Assembly: GCA_036307445.1 (NCBI GenBank)
Contig: JAXJXP010000001.1
Location: 1-61,789 of the forward strand
Direction: 5' to 3'
Origin: HGM11525 sp036307445
Lineage (GTDB): Bacteria > Bacillota > Clostridia > UBA1381
DNA: 61,789 nucleotides
The notes beneath the pieces were generated by a model. That model worked only from the letters and a program-made list of their open reading frames with translations. It made no database searches and was not told where the DNA came from. Numbering within the stretch: the stretch's first letter is position 1; each line of letters opens with the position of its first letter. Of this stretch, positions 50,435 through 60,563 are shown piece by piece. The position numbers were made by a program, and so were the translations under genes.

Positions 50435-52483
50435 ATGAAAACAAAGTTTTCAATGTTCGTAGTGTTATGCTTGTTGCTAACATTGTTTACAGGCTGTCTA
50501 ACAGGATTTGCTGCAGATATGCCTGTGGTTGAGCAGATGCACAGCTACGATGATGTTAAGGAAGGTCATTGGTCATACCCGTGGGTAACCTATATGACAA
50601 ACCATAACTATATCCACGGCTATCCTGCTGAAGAGAATGGTGGTTTATACCTGTATAAGCCTGACCAGTTTATTACAAGAGGCGAGTTTGTCACAATTCT
50701 ATACTTTATGTTAAAGCCTCAGGGTCATATGGCAGAGAGCTTTACCGATATTACAACAAAGCATTGGAGTTATCCGTATGTTGACAAAGCGGTTGCGAAC
50801 GGCTATCTGTCAGGATACGGCGACGGCACTGTAAGACCAGATGCTTATATTACGAGAGAAGAGGCATCGTCTGTTGTTTACCGTGCATTTAAGATTCAAA
50901 AATATACTAATGAAACAGAGTTTGTTGATAAAAACAACATCAGCAGCTGGGCATATGAAGCGATTATGTCTCTTGCAGACCTTGGTATAATTGTTGGCTA
51001 CACAGGCGAAGAAGAAAATTCCAGCTATGTTCAGCCTAAGGTAAATATCAAGAGAGCCGAGGTTGCAGCGCTTTTGGCAAATGCAGACAAGTTCTATCCT
51101 GCAAGCGTGAATTTCAGCGATGAGGCGGTAACATATACTGCAGCTTTGGGCGGAAAGCTTGCATTTGATCTGTTCCCGAAGAACACAACAGACAATCTTT
51201 CTGTTTCTATTGAAGTTAATCCCGAAACAAAGTATACAGTTACTTATACAAAGGACGGTACTGAAAAGACAGCTACTGCTGAGGACTTCGCCGCACAGGT
51301 ATTCACAGCAGATGAGCTAGAGAACCTGAAGGTAACACTTAACTTCCCTGATGCAAAGAACGGTGATAAAGTACAGGTTAAGGTTACTGTAACAGACAAG
51401 AAGGATGTTGACGATGCCGCAGATGATGCAGTTGTCGGAGAAACTACCCATGAGGCAGAATTTGTTTTACCTGGTGGAAGTGCACCTACACAGGGCGGTG
51501 GCGGAACGAGAGTATTTACTGTAACATATATAGTAAACGGAACACCGCGCACCGAGCAGGTTGCAGCCGGAAAGAAGCCGGTAAATGTCCCCGTACCTTC
51601 ATCTGACCCGACTAAGAATTATGAGTGGAGGGACGAAAACAATAACATTATAATTCCTGCAGATACTGTAATTAGATCAAATCGTAGATTTACTACAGAT
51701 GAAACGATAAGGAGAGACCGTGTTGTTGAATCGTTGCAGGCATATCAGGCAATGAAGGACCAGGGTACAGCTGTTGCAACTGTAAGTGCTCTTACAGGAG
51801 ATAATGAAAATCCTGCTATTACACCGGGGGCAACAGATGGCGCTGATTGGTGGACAAATGATATGCTTCAGGTAATTGTTACCAATGACAGAGGCTATTA
51901 TGAGAATGACACAACAAAAGGGAAGACCGATATAACTGTAGATGATGCCGGTGCAGACAAGGCTCTAAAGCCTATCTATGACGATGTCGCAAGATATATT
52001 GTGGACAATTACGATTACTTCAATGGTGCGACCATTACATCTTCCACAAAGCTTGAGTTTGTAGCTTACTTCAGAGCGATGATAAAGACAATTGAAGCTG
52101 CTGCAGATGAGGCAATTAAAGCTTATGTGAATGCAAGAAAGAATGGTGGAAACAGAGATTCTGCCTATGATGCATTTATTGGTGCGGCAACAAGTACAGG
52201 ACAAAGCTCGCTTACGAGTGCCATAGCAGATGAATATCCTGCGGCAACCGACCAAAGAAAATCCGATTTGTCGGTGTTTGCCATAGCTTATGTAACAGAT
52301 ATGGTTAAAAATATGGCTCCTGACAATACAGCAGATAGTGCGAAGTTAAATGCGGGTTTTGCTGAGATTAAAGCAATTCTTGAAGTAATATATCCTGCAA
52401 ACTATGACTTTAGTGATGATGGTGCTTCCAAAGCAAACGATGTCAAAGCAGCAATTGCGGCAGAATGGATTTATCAAAAATAA
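50435..52483 (+). CDS. SLH-domain surface protein
   Basis: A 682-residue secreted protein. Signal region 1-28 with LFTGC (cysteine 21), a weak lipobox because Phe is at -3; cleavage after GFAA is the alternative. Three SLH repeats (about 36-95, 99-150 and 157-215; FITRGEF, ITREEASS, IKRAEVA). A beta-sandwich region follows to about 345, a Gly/Pro linker (SAPTQGGGG), an InlB-type beta repeat (VFTVTYIVNGTPR) and a helical C-terminus (about 430-682) rich in Ala and Asp. No enzymatic motif is visible. GGAGAG precedes the ATG. It is not similar to the C-terminal part of the large SLH protein. Confidence 0.85.
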   Translation: MKTKFSMFVVLCLLLTLFTGCLTGFAADMPVVEQMHSYDDVKEGHWSYPWVTYMTNHNYIHGYPAEENGGLYLYKPDQFITRGEFVTILYFMLKPQGHMAESFTDITTKHWSYPYVDKAVANGYLSGYGDGTVRPDAYITREEASSVVYRAFKIQKYTNETEFVDKNNISSWAYEAIMSLADLGIIVGYTGEEENSSYVQPKVNIKRAEVAALLANADKFYPASVNFSDEAVTYTAALGGKLAFDLFPKNTTDNLSVSIEVNPETKYTVTYTKDGTEKTATAEDFAAQVFTADELENLKVTLNFPDAKNGDKVQVKVTVTDKKDVDDAADDAVVGETTHEAEFVLPGGSAPTQGGGGTRVFTVTYIVNGTPRTEQVAAGKKPVNVPVPSSDPTKNYEWRDENNNIIIPADTVIRSNRRFTTDETIRRDRVVESLQAYQAMKDQGTAVATVSALTGDNENPAITPGATDGADWWTNDMLQVIVTNDRGYYENDTTKGKTDITVDDAGADKALKPIYDDVARYIVDNYDYFNGATITSSTKLEFVAYFRAMIKTIEAAADEAIKAYVNARKNGGNRDSAYDAFIGAATSTGQSSLTSAIADEYPAATDQRKSDLSVFAIAYVTDMVKNMAPDNTADSAKLNAGFAEIKAILEVIYPANYDFSDDGASKANDVKAAIAAEWIYQK

Positions 52484-52491
52484 TACACAAA

Positions 52492-52517
52492 GAAAACACC
52501 TCATATGAGGTGTTTTC
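52492..52517. terminator. Bidirectional terminator between the SLH gene and nhaC
   Basis: A perfect 12-bp stem GAAAACACCTCA/TGAGGTGTTTTC with a 2-nt centre; T-rich on both strands (TTTTCTTA and TTTTCTTTG). The genes converge here. Confidence 0.88.
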
Positions 52518-52530
52518 TTATTGCAAACAA

Positions 52531-53838
52531 TTATTTCTCATTAATAAACACAGACACAACTGCACACAGGAGCAGCAAATATGTGTAGTACATATACGGG
52601 AACAAATCAAATGCAGAAAGGGTTATTCCTGCATCTGCAACAAGCCCTAAAGCCACAAGCATCTGTGCGCCGTAGGGGATAATTCCTTGCCAAACACAAC
52701 TGAAAATATCCATCAGAGAAGCTGTTCTTTTAGGTGACACACCATATTCGTTGCTGATTTCCTTTGCAATAGGCCCCGCCATAACAATCGCTATTGTATT
52801 GTTTGCGGTTGCAATGTCCATCACAGAGGTCAGAATACCAATTCCAAGCTGTGCTCCGCTCTTGCCTTTGGAAATGCGTCTTATAAGGTTTAAAAGGCAG
52901 GTAAAGCCGCCATTCGCCTTCATAATCGCACCTAAAGCGGCAACAAGCACCGCAACTATAATCGTTTCAAACATTCCCGAAGAGCCACCACCCATAGCCG
53001 CAAATATCTCGGCATAGCCAAAATCATCAACCGTTAAAATTCCTACTATTGCAAAAAGTACAATGCCTGTACCCAGCACCACAAATACGTTAATACCGCA
53101 TATTGCCATTATGAGTACGGCAAAGTAGGGGAGAGCCTGCCAGATATTGTAGTCAAGAGTCGCAACATTGTCCACACCTTGAGAGAACACCATTAGGAGT
53201 ATGCAGGTTATAACCGCTGCTGGAAGTGCTATAAGGAAATTTTCCTTAAACTTGTCCTTCATTTCGCAGCCCTGCGTTTTGGTTGCGGCGATGGTTGTGT
53301 CGGATATAAAGGAGAGATTATCTCCGAACATTGCACCGCCGATTACTCCTGCAACGCTCATTGCGACGTTCAGACCGCCCTCTTGTGCGGTTGCGACGGC
53401 AATAGGCGTAAGAAGGCTTATTGTACCGACCGACGTTCCCATTGCCATTGATATTATACAGCCGATTAAAAACAGACCAAAAACAATAAAACGAGGCGGA
53501 ATTATGCTCAATAGAAAATATGCCGTGCTTTCCGAGCCGCCTGCTGCCTTTGCCAAACCGCCAAAGCAGCCGGCAAAGAGAAAAATCAATATCATAATAA
53601 TGATATTTTCATCACCGACGCCTTTTGCCATAGTCCTAAGCTTTTCCTCAAAGCTTATTTTCGGTTTTTGGATAATCGCCACAGTGAGAGCAATCAGGAA
53701 AGCCACTACGACAGGCATTATATAAAATCCCTGTGCCTCGTTTTTGATGTACTGAAAATAAACACCTGTTCCAATATAAATAACCAAAAACACCAAAATG
53801 GGAATCAGTGCAGCAATATTCCCTTTTTTATTGTCCAT
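52531..53838 (-). CDS. nhaC: NhaC-family Na+/H+ antiporter
   Basis: A 435-residue transporter with 11-12 spans. MGTSVGTISLLTPIAVATAQ and MFGDNLSFISDTTIAAT, with the internal repeat around ANNTIAIVMAGPIA, mark the NhaC/YheL group. It exchanges sodium (or a metabolite such as malate/lactate) for protons. It starts with its A shared with the folC stop (TAATG) and is the last gene of a six-gene run beginning at trkA. Confidence 0.88.
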   Translation of the reverse strand: MDNKKGNIAALIPILVFLVIYIGTGVYFQYIKNEAQGFYIMPVVVAFLIALTVAIIQKPKISFEEKLRTMAKGVGDENIIIMILIFLFAGCFGGLAKAAGGSESTAYFLLSIIPPRFIVFGLFLIGCIISMAMGTSVGTISLLTPIAVATAQEGGLNVAMSVAGVIGGAMFGDNLSFISDTTIAATKTQGCEMKDKFKENFLIALPAAVITCILLMVFSQGVDNVATLDYNIWQALPYFAVLIMAICGINVFVVLGTGIVLFAIVGILTVDDFGYAEIFAAMGGGSSGMFETIIVAVLVAALGAIMKANGGFTCLLNLIRRISKGKSGAQLGIGILTSVMDIATANNTIAIVMAGPIAKEISNEYGVSPKRTASLMDIFSCVWQGIIPYGAQMLVALGLVADAGITLSAFDLFPYMYYTYLLLLCAVVSVFINEK

Positions 53839-55058
53839 TACTTATCCTCCCAATATTCCAAAGCTCTGCCTGTCAGGTATATCGAACCGCATACTACGGC
53901 AAATTCCTCTTTTTCGGCAAGTTTAAATGCTTTTTCGGGACATGGCTCTGAAACGGCATCAATGCCAATTTTTCTGGCTTTCCCCAAAAGCTTTTCTGCG
54001 CTCATACACCGTGGCATATCAAGCTCGGTTATAATAATCCTTTCAAAAGAGTCTTTTAAAGTGAAAAGTACGTCGTCTACTGCCTTGTCCTCCATCATAG
54101 CAATAACTGCGGTTTTTCTTTTGTCAATACTTTTCAAGGCTTTTGCAAGAGCTTTTGCTCCGCCCTCGTTGTGAGCACCGTCTACTATGATATTTTCCCT
54201 TACCTTTTCAAACCTTGCCCTGTGGGAGCAGTTTTCAAAGCCTGTCCGCAATGCCGTCTCGGAGATTTCAAACCCTTTTAACCGTAAAACATTGACTGCC
54301 TCAAGCACCGTTGCGGCATTTCCTGCCTGATAATCGCCCTTAAGGGAAAGAGAATATTCGGTGTTGTTCGCAAAAAAGCCGTTGGGGGTAGGACGACCTT
54401 CTCCTGCAACAAACAGAGCGGCATTTTGCTCTTTGCAGCATTTTTCGATTACTGCCATTGCCTCGGGTGAGCTTTTGTATGCCACAACCGTCCCGTTTGG
54501 TTTTATAATCCCGCATTTTTCCTTTGCAATTTCGGCAATAGTATTGCCTAAAAGCTCGGTATGGTCAAGACTTATCGACATTATAACGGAAACCAAGCTT
54601 TCGTCTATAATGTTGGTTGCATCAAGCCTTCCTCCCAGGCCTACCTCGAGAACTACTGCATCGCAGTTTTCTTCTTTATAATACAGCAAAGCCACAGCCA
54701 ATATAAAAGCAAACTGAGAAAGCTTAATGTTGTGTTCATTCATTGTATCGGACACAAGAGAGGTAAAATATGCAAGCTTCTCGCCGCCTATATTTTTCTT
54801 CCCGATTCTTATCCGCTCATTAAAACTGATAATATACGGGGAAGTAAAAACGCCTGTTTTATACCCTGCCTCGGTCAGAATTGAGCCGAGCATTGCGGCG
54901 GCAGAGCCTTTGCCGTTAGTGCCTGCAATGTGAATGAATTTCAAAGCGTTTTGAGGATTCCCTAAAACTGAAAGAAGCTTTTTAAAATGTCTGTTTCCAA
55001 GCGGATATGTAAGCTTGGGCAGAGCGAGAATATAATCTAAAGCCTGATTTTCCGTCAT
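53838..55058 (-). CDS. folC: Folylpolyglutamate synthase / dihydrofolate synthase
   Basis: A 406-residue Mur-ligase-like ATPase that adds glutamate to folates. HIAGTNGKGSAAAMLGSILT (P-loop), FTSPYIISFNERI, EVGLGGRLDATNII and the late DGAHNEGG are typical. The start is the ATG at 55058, sharing its A with the proC stop; GAGGAG lies 6 nt upstream. It is between proC and nhaC. Confidence 0.95.
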   Translation of the reverse strand: MTENQALDYILALPKLTYPLGNRHFKKLLSVLGNPQNALKFIHIAGTNGKGSAAAMLGSILTEAGYKTGVFTSPYIISFNERIRIGKKNIGGEKLAYFTSLVSDTMNEHNIKLSQFAFILAVALLYYKEENCDAVVLEVGLGGRLDATNIIDESLVSVIMSISLDHTELLGNTIAEIAKEKCGIIKPNGTVVAYKSSPEAMAVIEKCCKEQNAALFVAGEGRPTPNGFFANNTEYSLSLKGDYQAGNAATVLEAVNVLRLKGFEISETALRTGFENCSHRARFEKVRENIIVDGAHNEGGAKALAKALKSIDKRKTAVIAMMEDKAVDDVLFTLKDSFERIIITELDMPRCMSAEKLLGKARKIGIDAVSEPCPEKAFKLAEKEEFAVVCGSIYLTGRALEYWEDK

Positions 55059-55852
55059 CACATACTCCTCGACTTTTCTACACAAGCTTTAACTGCGTCC
55101 ATTACAGCGGCTCTTAAGCCCTTTTCCTCAAGTATCTTTACTGCTTCAATGGTAGTTCCGCCCGGTGAGCAGACCATATCCTTAAGCTCAGCAGGGTGAG
55201 TGCCTGTTTCCAAAACCATTTTAGCCGCACCCAAAACCGACTGAGCAGCAAAGATGTAGCTTTTATCCCTTGGCATACCTGCCGCAACTGCCGCATCGGC
55301 AAGAGCCTCTATAAACATAAACACATAAGCAGGTGATGAGCCTGATACGCCTGTTACTGCATCCATAAGATTTTCGGGCACGATTTCCGCTTTTCCAAAG
55401 CTTTCAAATATGCTGACAACGGCATCCATTGCCTCTTTATCGTCAGCAAGAAGTGCATTTGGCGAAAGGGCAGACATTCCCTCCCCTACTAAAGCAGGAG
55501 TGTTTGGCATAACACGCATCAGCTTAACAGGCTTATCAAAAGCCTTTTCCATCTTGTCTATACTCTGCCCTGCGGCGATTGAAACAACAACGGACTTGTC
55601 GGAAACGGAGTCTTTAATTTCTTCTATAACAGAATAAAGCACGTTTGGTTTAACTGCAAGAATAATTATATCTGCTGATGCTGCGGCCTTAATATCGGCT
55701 GAAGAGGCACCATATTTTTTGGCGGCATTTTTTGCAGATTCGGTATTTTTATCATAGACATAAATTGTGCCAGAAAGACCTTTTGACGAAATGCCTCCCA
55801 TTATAGCACCGCCCATATTGCCTGCTCCGATAAATCCTATGCTGTAATCCAT
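55058..55852 (-). CDS. proC: Pyrroline-5-carboxylate reductase
   Basis: A 264-residue enzyme for the last step of proline synthesis. IGFIGAGNMGGAIMGG (cofactor loop), RVMPNTPALVGEG, and the C-terminal VSGSSPAYVFMFIEALADA and SPGGTTIEAV are hallmarks. The ATG at 55852 follows AAAGGAATTG; a TTG at 55861 is an in-frame alternative that would overlap the yihY stop. proA and proB are not in the window. Confidence 0.96.
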   Translation of the reverse strand: MDYSIGFIGAGNMGGAIMGGISSKGLSGTIYVYDKNTESAKNAAKKYGASSADIKAAASADIIILAVKPNVLYSVIEEIKDSVSDKSVVVSIAAGQSIDKMEKAFDKPVKLMRVMPNTPALVGEGMSALSPNALLADDKEAMDAVVSIFESFGKAEIVPENLMDAVTGVSGSSPAYVFMFIEALADAAVAAGMPRDKSYIFAAQSVLGAAKMVLETGTHPAELKDMVCSPGGTTIEAVKILEEKGLRAAVMDAVKACVEKSRSM

Positions 55853-55857
55853 TTTAA

Positions 55858-56640
55858 TCAATTCCTTTCGTTTGTTTGTGCTGCAATCAGCACGTTTATT
55901 TCAGCTCCGAAGAGAAAAATTATCATACAAAAATACAGCCACAGCATCATAAGCACAATCGCAGCAAGACTGCCGTAGATGTAAGAGTAGTTGGAGAAAT
56001 TTTCGATATATATTGAATATCCCAACGAGAATATCACCCAGCCGAGCGCTGAAAAAACTGCACCCGGTAATTGTTTTGAAAATGCCACCTTTCTCCCTGA
56101 TAAAGAGCTGTAGACAAGCGCGAAAAACAGGCAGAAAACCACCAGAAACACAATTGCACGAAGCTTTTCGAACAGGGCAAAAACACCAGATAGAACAAGG
56201 AAATGCTCCGATAGAAACTCTACTATTGTCGGTCCGAAAACGAGCATTACCAGAGTAAGCAAAAGCATAGCTATAAAAATTATCGTATAAAGTGCCGACC
56301 ATAGCACATTTTTAACAAAGCCACCGTTATCACTTGTGCGGTAGACGTGCCGAATACCGCGCGAAACTGCCGCTGCGCCTCTTGATGCTGTCCAGAGAGC
56401 TGTTATAGCTGACAAGGACAGGACACTTCCCGATTTTACAAAAAGCTCGGAGAGGGCACGGTATGCGAGTCCTCTTAAATTTTGGGGCAAAAGGGTATTT
56501 ATAATTTCCATAACTCTTGCAAAATCAACAGGAATAAAGAACTGCATTGCCGCAAGCAACAGCATCATAAAGGGAACTGTTGCAATAATTATATAAAAGG
56601 ATGCCTGCGCGGCATAAACTGTTACAAGGTCTTCTCCCAC
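55858..56640 (-). CDS. YihY/BrkB-family membrane protein
   Basis: A 260-residue (from the GTG at 56640) protein with six membrane spans. YAAQASFYIIIATVPFMMLL, TASRGAAAVSRGIRHVYR and the late YGSLAAIVLMMLWLYFCMIIFLFGAEIN define the family, whose role is unknown. The GTG has no clear ribosome site. An in-frame CTG at 56685, 15 codons upstream, follows AAGGTG (inside the trkH end) by 9-10 nt and would add the SIIAFFRKC segment usual for this family, so the true start may be non-standard. Confidence 0.82.
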   Translation of the reverse strand: MGEDLVTVYAAQASFYIIIATVPFMMLLLAAMQFFIPVDFARVMEIINTLLPQNLRGLAYRALSELFVKSGSVLSLSAITALWTASRGAAAVSRGIRHVYRTSDNGGFVKNVLWSALYTIIFIAMLLLTLVMLVFGPTIVEFLSEHFLVLSGVFALFEKLRAIVFLVVFCLFFALVYSSLSGRKVAFSKQLPGAVFSALGWVIFSLGYSIYIENFSNYSYIYGSLAAIVLMMLWLYFCMIIFLFGAEINVLIAAQTNERN

Positions 56641-56691
56641 GCATTTGCGAAAAAAAGCGATAATACTATTTATTCTGTCAGTCAGGATAAA

Positions 56692-58131
56692 TCACACCTT
56701 CCATAAAGACGGACTAAAGAGTGCGAGTATGGGGAAAAGCTCCAGTCTTCCCAAAAGCATATCAATTATAAACACAACCTTGGAAAAAGCGGATACCGCT
56801 GAAAAATTCCCCACTGCGCCCAATGACTCATAGCCCGGTCCTACGTTATTTATACAGGTTGCAACACCTGATATAGCCTCGGTAATAGTGAGGTTGTCAA
56901 AGGAAACGAGAATGACCGAGAGGGCAAAGGTTATCATAAACACAATAAAGTATGCACCAACACCACGTACTATCTCGGTATTGACTGCCTTGCCGTCTAT
57001 ACTGACAGAGCGGACGGTGCGTGGACTTCCTGCAAGCTTCAGCTCGTGAGATGCAAGCTTTCCTAAGATTAGAATACGAATGACCTTCATACCGCCGCCT
57101 GTTGAGCCTGAGCAACCGCCGACAAACATTAGTATAAGAATAATAATCTTTGCAGCTGTTGGCCACAGGTTATAGTCTGTTATAACAAAGCCTGTTGTTG
57201 TAATGGTCGCCGAAACGGTAAAGAAAGACTCTCTTATTGCATCTGCAATGTTTCCTACATAACCTAAGATTATCGCAGCAATTGCAATGGTTGACACTAT
57301 TATAATTCCGAAATAATACCGCACCTCTTCGTTCTTCCATGCGTCCCTGATTTTTCCTGTGAAAATAAGAAAATAAACGCTGAAATTCACGCCGAATAGT
57401 AACATAAAGACACTTATCACATAATGAAAATAGGCATTGTCATATGCAGCAATACTCGCATTTTTTATAGCAAAACCACCCGTGCCTGCAGTTGCAAAGG
57501 CTGTAACGATTGAGTCAAAAAGGGGCATACCGCCTGCTAAAAGGAATACAACCTCCAAAAGTGTCAAAAGTACATAAATCAAATATAAAATACGTGCGGT
57601 GTTGCGGGTTTTTGATACAATTTTGCTTGCCTTGGGTCCGGGGGATTCGGCACGCATAATATACATATCCTTTGTTTCACGGTTTGAGTTGATGGCAAGT
57701 ATAAAAACAAGTACACCCATACCGCCTATCCAATGTGTAAAGCTTCGCCAGAATAGTATCGAATGGGGGAGTGTTTCTATTTCTGTAAGTATAGTTGCAC
57801 CTGTGGTTGTGAAGCCTGAAACCGATTCAAACAGTGCGTCAAGAAAGGAATCTATTGCACCTGAAAGGGTGAAAGCTGCTGCACTGAACAGGGAAATAAG
57901 AATCCAGGTTAGAGTCACAATCAGAAAACCCTCGCCTATGTATAAGCTTTTTTGCTGTTTTTTTGCCCGTGTAAGCAGGAACCCTGCTATAAGCATTATC
58001 GCCATAGGCAGAAGAAATGCCATAGCACAGCCGTCTTGATATATGAAGCTGACTATAATCGGAAGAAGAAACAACGCTCCGGTAATCAGCATAATTTTAC
58101 CGATAATCTGGGAAACCAAGCCGTAATTCAT
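56692..58131 (-). CDS. trkH: Potassium uptake protein TrkH/KtrB family
   Basis: A 479-residue transporter with four pore repeats. SGFTTTGATIL (first filter), AGTGGF, TTTGFV and NNVGPGYES are the four selectivity regions. It carries K+ (or Na+) across the membrane together with the TrkA subunit encoded just upstream (15-bp gap). The long form with an N-terminal extra pair of spans resembles TrkH rather than KtrB. Confidence 0.93.
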   Translation of the reverse strand: MNYGLVSQIIGKIMLITGALFLLPIIVSFIYQDGCAMAFLLPMAIMLIAGFLLTRAKKQQKSLYIGEGFLIVTLTWILISLFSAAAFTLSGAIDSFLDALFESVSGFTTTGATILTEIETLPHSILFWRSFTHWIGGMGVLVFILAINSNRETKDMYIMRAESPGPKASKIVSKTRNTARILYLIYVLLTLLEVVFLLAGGMPLFDSIVTAFATAGTGGFAIKNASIAAYDNAYFHYVISVFMLLFGVNFSVYFLIFTGKIRDAWKNEEVRYYFGIIIVSTIAIAAIILGYVGNIADAIRESFFTVSATITTTGFVITDYNLWPTAAKIIILILMFVGGCSGSTGGGMKVIRILILGKLASHELKLAGSPRTVRSVSIDGKAVNTEIVRGVGAYFIVFMITFALSVILVSFDNLTITEAISGVATCINNVGPGYESLGAVGNFSAVSAFSKVVFIIDMLLGRLELFPILALFSPSLWKV

Positions 58132-58146
58132 TCTCTAAGCCTCCAA

Positions 58147-59502
58147 TTATTCAAATAACTGAGATAAATCGTCAAAATGCGAGTTTTTAGCAACTACCAT
58201 TACTCTGTCTCCAACATCAAGCATACTTTCGCCATTCGGAGTTATCAGGCGGTTGCCCTTTACAATTGCGGCGATAAGGACGTTTTCCTTTAAAGATAAA
58301 TCCTTTAGCTTGATGCCGGTGTATTTTGCCTCCTCGGCAACACTAAATTCAAGTGCCTCTATAAGTCCGCCTGCAAGCTTATAGAGAGTTAAAACCTTAC
58401 TTCCCTGTGCATTTTCTTTTGCACGGACATAGGTGTTTACTATGTTAGCCGCTACGTCCTTGGGTGTTATGATACTGTCAAGACCGAAGCTGTCGATAAT
58501 CGGCAGAAGCATAGAGTTGTTGACCTTGGTGATAATCTTTTCCACGCCCTTTGCCTTTGCAAAAAGTGAAACGATAATATTCTCCTCATCAACACCGGTT
58601 AAAGACACCAGTGCATCACAGGAAAGAAGTCCTTCCTCTACAAGAACCTGGTGATTAGTGCCGTCTGCGCAGATGACGTCTGCTTTGGGGATAAGGTTGT
58701 TTATCCTCTCACAGTTTGCCATATCATTGTCTATTATTTTGACCCTGATACCCGATTCGCCCAAAAGCTTAGCTAAATAAAAGCCTGTCGCGCCGCAACC
58801 GATAATCATAACTGAGCGGATTTTTGATGTAATTATTCCTGATTCCTTCAAAAATGCTGCAAGCTCGGTATGAGTGGCAGTTAAGTTCACCCTGTCTCCT
58901 TCGCGGAGAATAAAATCGCCGTTAGGAATAACAATCTGCTCGCCTCTTTCCACCGAACAAATAAGAGCACTGCTTTTGATTATCTTGCCAATTTCACGAA
59001 GTGAGCGGTCTGCAAGCTCGGAATCCTCAGGGATACGAACCTCTGCCATTTCCACTCTGCCCTTTGCAAAGGTTTCAATCTTAGCAGCGGCGGGGAATTT
59101 AAGCATACGTGAGATTTCCCTTGCTGCCTCAAGCTCGGGGTTGATCATAAGACTTATTCCCATTTCCTCACGCATAAACCCTGTCTGCTTACGGTAGAGA
59201 GGATTTCTCACTCTTGCTACAACGTGCTTTGCACCCAGCTTTTTAGCAAAAAGAGCCGACATCATATTCTTTTCATCGGCAGCAGTTGTGGCAACAAAAA
59301 TATCGGCACGTCCTGCACCTGCCTCGGTAAGAGTTTCTATATTCATTCCGTCGCCGATAATGCCCATTACGTCATAATCCTCGACAATCTTATCAACAAC
59401 AGCGTCGCTTACGTCAATAACTGTTATATTGTGGTCCTCAAGGGAGAGCTGTTCGCATAAGGTTCTGCCGAACTTTCCTGCGCCTAATATTGTTATATCC
59501 AT
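58147..59502 (-). CDS. trkA: Trk system potassium transporter regulatory subunit TrkA
   Basis: A 451-residue cytosolic subunit with two RCK_N-RCK_C modules. ILGAGKFGRTLCEQL (about 4-18) and MIIGCGATGFYLAKLL (about 231-246) are the two NAD(H)-binding turns. It gates TrkH in response to nucleotides. RBS: AGGGTGAAG before the ATG. First gene of the trkA-trkH-yihY-proC-folC-nhaC run. Confidence 0.95.
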   Translation of the reverse strand: MDITILGAGKFGRTLCEQLSLEDHNITVIDVSDAVVDKIVEDYDVMGIIGDGMNIETLTEAGAGRADIFVATTAADEKNMMSALFAKKLGAKHVVARVRNPLYRKQTGFMREEMGISLMINPELEAAREISRMLKFPAAAKIETFAKGRVEMAEVRIPEDSELADRSLREIGKIIKSSALICSVERGEQIVIPNGDFILREGDRVNLTATHTELAAFLKESGIITSKIRSVMIIGCGATGFYLAKLLGESGIRVKIIDNDMANCERINNLIPKADVICADGTNHQVLVEEGLLSCDALVSLTGVDEENIIVSLFAKAKGVEKIITKVNNSMLLPIIDSFGLDSIITPKDVAANIVNTYVRAKENAQGSKVLTLYKLAGGLIEALEFSVAEEAKYTGIKLKDLSLKENVLIAAIVKGNRLITPNGESMLDVGDRVMVVAKNSHFDDLSQLFE

Positions 59503-59539
59503 TTTTCTTCACCCTGTTATATAAAATTCTTTTAGCCTA

Positions 59540-59568
59540 ATTATATACCAATCGCCATATATTGTCAA
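59540..59568 (-). promoter_or_regulatory. trkA promoter
   Basis: TTGACA (59563-59568), 17 bp, TATAAT (59540-59545) on the minus strand. The -35 overlaps the stop codon of the metallophosphoesterase gene upstream. Confidence 0.88.
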
Positions 59569-60404
59569 CAAGACTCAGCACATCTCAAAACGGTAATTCC
59601 GATTTCAGGGCGGTTATAGAGTCTTGGAATAATCATAGGGTTACCAAGCCCGCGGTTTACTATCATTGTTGTGTTTTGATGCACAAAAACGCCTGAGCAA
59701 TATGTGGGGAAAATAATCTGTTTTGAATCAGCAAGGCTTGATTTGGGCGGCATCAGTCCGCCAATTCCGGGGATACGGAACTGTCCGCCGTGCATATGCC
59801 CTGCAAGAATTAAGTCAAAGTCCTTGCCTTTAATGCGGTCAAACTGGTTTGCACGATGGAACAAAAGAAGCTTAAAACCATCATATTCAGGAAGCTTAGA
59901 AAAGAACTCGTCAAGATTTTTAACGATTGTATCGGTAGCCTTTGAGAACGGGTCTGCTATACCGAAAAGTCCGATTTCTCCGCCCTTATGCTTAAGGGGC
60001 AAAAATTTGTTGTCCATAAATATAGCTCCCGACTCCTCGCAAAGCCTTATAAACTCGTCAAAACGGGTGTTCCAGAGGTCGTGATTTCCCGACACCATAT
60101 ATAAGGGTGCAATATTTCTGAGCTGTTTTATAAGACGGACTGTGGGGAGAAAGGATTTGTCATTATCGTGAATCATATCGCCCGTTATGACAATAATATC
60201 AGGCTCTAAGCTTAAAATCTCATTTCTCAGTCCGGGTGCGGTATCTGAGTGAAGGTCGGATATGTGTACAATGCGAAATCCGTCAAACTCCTTTGGCAGA
60301 CTATAAAACTCAGGCTCATATTGTGTAATCTCAATGCGGTTGTCAAGCCCCTTTGCCAATGCCAGTACACCTGCACCGATTAATGCTTTTGCAAGTAAAT
60401 TCAT
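59565..60404 (-). CDS. Calcineurin-like metallophosphoesterase, YkuE/LpxH-like
   Basis: A 279-residue enzyme. Metal motifs HISDLHSD (D-x-H), ITGDMIHD (GD), SGNHDLW (GNHD) and LAGHMHGGQ (GHxH) form the full dinuclear centre. An N-terminal hydrophobic segment (about 2-17) probably anchors it to the membrane, as in YkuE, which cleaves phosphate esters at the cell surface. The substrate is unknown. The ATG at 60404 has AAGGGGTG upstream; a longer frame to 60467 lacks a ribosome site. Single gene. Confidence 0.88.
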   Translation of the reverse strand: MNLLAKALIGAGVLALAKGLDNRIEITQYEPEFYSLPKEFDGFRIVHISDLHSDTAPGLRNEILSLEPDIIVITGDMIHDNDKSFLPTVRLIKQLRNIAPLYMVSGNHDLWNTRFDEFIRLCEESGAIFMDNKFLPLKHKGGEIGLFGIADPFSKATDTIVKNLDEFFSKLPEYDGFKLLLFHRANQFDRIKGKDFDLILAGHMHGGQFRIPGIGGLMPPKSSLADSKQIIFPTYCSGVFVHQNTTMIVNRGLGNPMIIPRLYNRPEIGITVLRCAESC

Positions 60405-60477
60405 TTCCCGAACACCCCTTATCTTCCAATTTAAGATTATTTTACCATTATAAACATAAAAAAACAAGACAGATATA

Positions 60478-60506
60478 TTGTAATTTCTGCAAAATTGTGA
60501 TAAAAT
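60478..60506 (+). promoter_or_regulatory. Promoter of miaB
   Basis: TTGTAA (60478-60483), 17 bp, TAAAAT (60501-60506). Confidence 0.7.
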
Positions 60507-60563
60507 ATACTTTGGATTTGTATGCAGTGCACCTGCATTTTATTAAGAGAGGAATCTTAAAAA

